Below, piece by piece: positions 59,417 through 61,707 of a DNA stretch of 61,707 nt (the stretch's first letter is position 1; each line of letters begins with the position of its first letter). Source of the stretch: Hymenoscyphus infarciens (lineage: Eukaryota; Ascomycota; Leotiomycetes; Helotiales; Helotiaceae); contig LLCB01000330.1 of the NCBI GenBank assembly GCA_001414345.1, forward strand, positions 1 to 61,707. The letters are read 5' to 3'. Position numbers and translations under genes: made by a program. A model generated the notes under the pieces. It was not told where the DNA came from and did not search any database. It saw only the letters and a program-made list of their open reading frames with translations.

Positions 59417-60319
59417 AACTAGTATATAAAATTAGTAAAATTTTAATATATTTACTCTTACTAGAAAACAATTACTACTACCTTTCTAAAAAGGACTAGT
59501 CTTATCTAAAAAAGTAAATTTATACTTAGAGGCTATAAATATGTAAAATTAGCTAAAAAGAGTAAATAAAGCTTATAATAATAATAAATTAATAAACTAT
59601 ATATAATTAAATAAAGTAATTAAAAAGTTACTTTAAAGCTTAAAAAGCTTAAATCTAAGAACTTTTCTTAATTATATATTAATTACCTAATTAGACTAGC
59701 ACTTTCTCTTTACTTTTACACTAGATATAGGTTCTTCTAGTATACTCTCTTACTTATACTAAAGTCTTTAATAATCTACTTATTAACTTCTACTTATTAC
59801 TCTATATTATCTAGTATTCGATTTAGTTACGTCTTATTAATTAACGTACTATAATATATACTTTAAGAAGTAGTAGTAGTAGTAGTATTAAAGGCGTTAA
59901 ATTAAGAGGTTAAATTAATAAGATTAGATTAAAAGAAGCTATTCTAACTTTTATAAGTAGTACTTAATTACTAAGTATCTTATATAGTAAGTTTTTTAAA
60001 TTCTATAGTAATCTCTTATTACTTTTCTATAATCTAATACTCTAGCTTCTTATACTTAATTATATTCTAAAATTATTTAAATTTACTAATGCTTTTTAAT
60101 AATAATAGTTTTATTTATACCTCTAGTATATCTTGCTTTTAGTAGAAGTTCTTAATTACGTACTCTCTATTCTTAATCTAAAAGAATACTTTATTAATCT
60201 CTTACTAGCTATATTAATATATACGAAAGTAAGAGTTATTAGAGCTAATACGTTTAACTAGAGGATTATTAGATTATACTTATTAAGAGCGTTAGAATAT
60301 TATATATCTCTTAGTACTT
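59417..60319. other. AT-rich stretch, no gene seen
   Basis: Many stops in all frames; scattered CG dinucleotides (GTTACGTCTTATTAATTAACG near 59825) and a short AGT run near 59871-59886. No recognisable relic. Confidence 0.4.
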
Positions 60320-60640
60320 ATATGCTCTCTACTAGGGTTTTGAGCTAGTATTAACTTAGACTTAATACCGGTTTAATACCGGTTTAAGATATTAGTTATC
60401 TCTTGAAATAGCTCTAATACATTTTATAAAACGATTTAAAGTAATTTAAGCCGATTTATAAAACGATTTAAAGTAAGAAACCGATTTATAAAACGATTTA
60501 AGGTAATTTAAGCTAATTTATAAAACAATCTAAAGTAAGAAACCGATTTATAAAACGATTTAAGCCGATTTATAAAACGATTTAAAATTAGAAACTAACT
60601 TATAATCTAGCTCTTAACTTAGTTTAAAAAATATATCTAA
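60320..60640 (-). repeat. Edge and 31-bp satellite, reversed copy
   Basis: Starts ATGCTCTCTACTAGGGTTTT, then GGTTTAATACCGGTTTAAGA, then AAACGATTTAAAGTAAGAAA-type units to about 60600. Mirror image of 53165-53430, leading straight into copy E. Confidence 0.8.
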
Positions 60641-60980
60641 AATAAAGTACTTAGAAGAAAAAATAAAAAGTCTAAAAAGAGTGTTTTTTTTTTAAAGACG
60701 ATTTAAGATACTTTTTATATATTAACTTTAATTAGTAACTATATATTAATAATCCTTATAATTAAAGCTACTAGTATATAAGTTTTTAATATATTATATA
60801 ACTAAAGTAAGTTATATAGTAAAGCGTAGATTTTATACTAGAGTTACTCTTACTAAATATAGTATATTATATATAACTAGTTATATAGTAGGCTTAGTAT
60901 ATATATAAGCTATCTCTACTTTTAACTTTAACTTTAATAACTTTAATAACTTTAATACTTTAATACTTTAATACTTTACT

Positions 60981-61021
<41 letters not shown>

Positions 61022-61707
61022 TCTCTTTTACTATTATATTATATTCCTTACTTAGTATTAGACTACTTATTAGTATTATAATCTAGGTTATATTTATTAT
61101 ATTTACTACTCTAGTTATTTCTATATTACTAAATAATAATAATATACTCTTTATTTTTTAATAATTTAAATATATTTTATAATTAGACTTTTAGTAGAGT
61201 AAATTAGAAGTATTAGATTTATTATCTATATTATTACTATTATTATTACTATTACTTTTATAGTATATACTATTTCTACTCTTACTTCTTAAACTAATAT
61301 ATATATCTTATAGTTTCTAACTAACTAACTAACTAACTAATCTAACTAATTAAATTAAAGTATATATATAAAGATAATATTATTTAAGTTAGTAGAATAT
61401 TTAGTAGAATAATTAATAGAATTAGTAGAATTAGTAGAATTAGTAGAATTAGTAGAATTAGTAGAATTAGTAGAAGTAGAGTATTTAATAAACTAAGATA
61501 TATTATATAAGAGTAGTATAGCTATATAATATATACCTAATTATATAATTCTAGTCTTTTTTTAAATATATTTAGATTACTAGTAATAAATAGTTTTTAG
61601 TACTAATTTAAAGCTACTCTAATACTAAGTTACTACTAGTTTAAAGTAGGTCTAGAATTAAGTTAAACTAGTATCTAATACTAACTTAACTTACTTAACC
61701 TAGTTTA
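60640..61707. repeat. Compound repeat, copy E, truncated by the window end
   Basis: Begins AAGTACTTAGAAGAAAAAAT at about 60647 and follows the left arm: ACTTTAATA tracts near 60920-60970, an AAT run near 60980-61018, a CTAA run near 61318-61340 and AGTAGAATT minisatellite units near 61400-61470. It reaches the start of unit U at the last bases. Heavily converted. Confidence 0.8.

Noticed and set aside
1..61707. tRNA or rRNA genes
   Set aside because: No GGTTCGAATCC-type B box with a matching acceptor stem and no rRNA-like conserved blocks were noticed.

Overview
The window looks like a piece of chromosome from a filamentous ascomycete (Pezizomycotina; Leotiomycetes is possible but only a guess). 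Three things support this: short introns with GT...AG ends and near-CTAAC branch sites, fungus-specific protein families (2EXR, DUF3176, DUF4202, PAN/Apple-like secreted proteins), and a strongly two-part base composition. Gene islands of ordinary composition (about 10.0-21.25 kb and 32.4-40.8 kb) alternate with very AT-rich blocks (about 1-10, 21.3-32.4 and 40.8-61.7 kb) full of TAG/TAA/CTA words. The blocks hold transposon copies damaged by C-to-T / G-to-A change of the repeat-induced point mutation (RIP) type.

Gene island 1 has four genes that look intact. A secreted Ser/Thr-rich protein with two six-cysteine PAN/Apple-like modules (10072-11205, minus), a DUF4202 protein (11759-12399, minus, one intron) and a conserved 183-residue protein of unknown role (12815-13430, minus, one intron) come first; a 2EXR-domain protein (19680-21047, plus) ends the island. 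Between them lies a wrecked DUF3176 membrane-protein gene (14471-17132, minus), split by a TA-flanked inverted-repeat element. Three further small inverted-repeat elements occupy the intergenic space.

The middle block (21255-32400) is bounded by a matching inverted repeat with TA at both edges. It contains a minus-strand Ty3/Gypsy-like element whose LTRs and reverse-transcriptase traces are still readable, plus a third LTR copy carrying a nested 212-bp element.

Gene island 2 holds only broken genes. One plus-strand gene (34015-35724) is interrupted by a Tourist/PIF-Harbinger-like element with a TTA target duplication. A 3-kb minus-strand gene (37519-40519) carries several TGG-to-TAG-like stops and frameshifts.

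The outer AT-rich blocks contain a Ty1/Copia relic (3.4-8.6 kb, minus), two unidentified relic reading frames (44.3-47.8 kb and 53.6-54.6 kb, both plus) and at least five copies of an unusual compound repeat. That repeat has long inverted arms packed with minisatellites, a roughly 270-bp central unit with a perfect hairpin, and a 31-bp satellite at its flank. Copies run from nearly undamaged to fully RIP-converted, so the mutation process can be read directly from them. I saw no rRNA, tRNA, CRISPR array or virus-derived gene.
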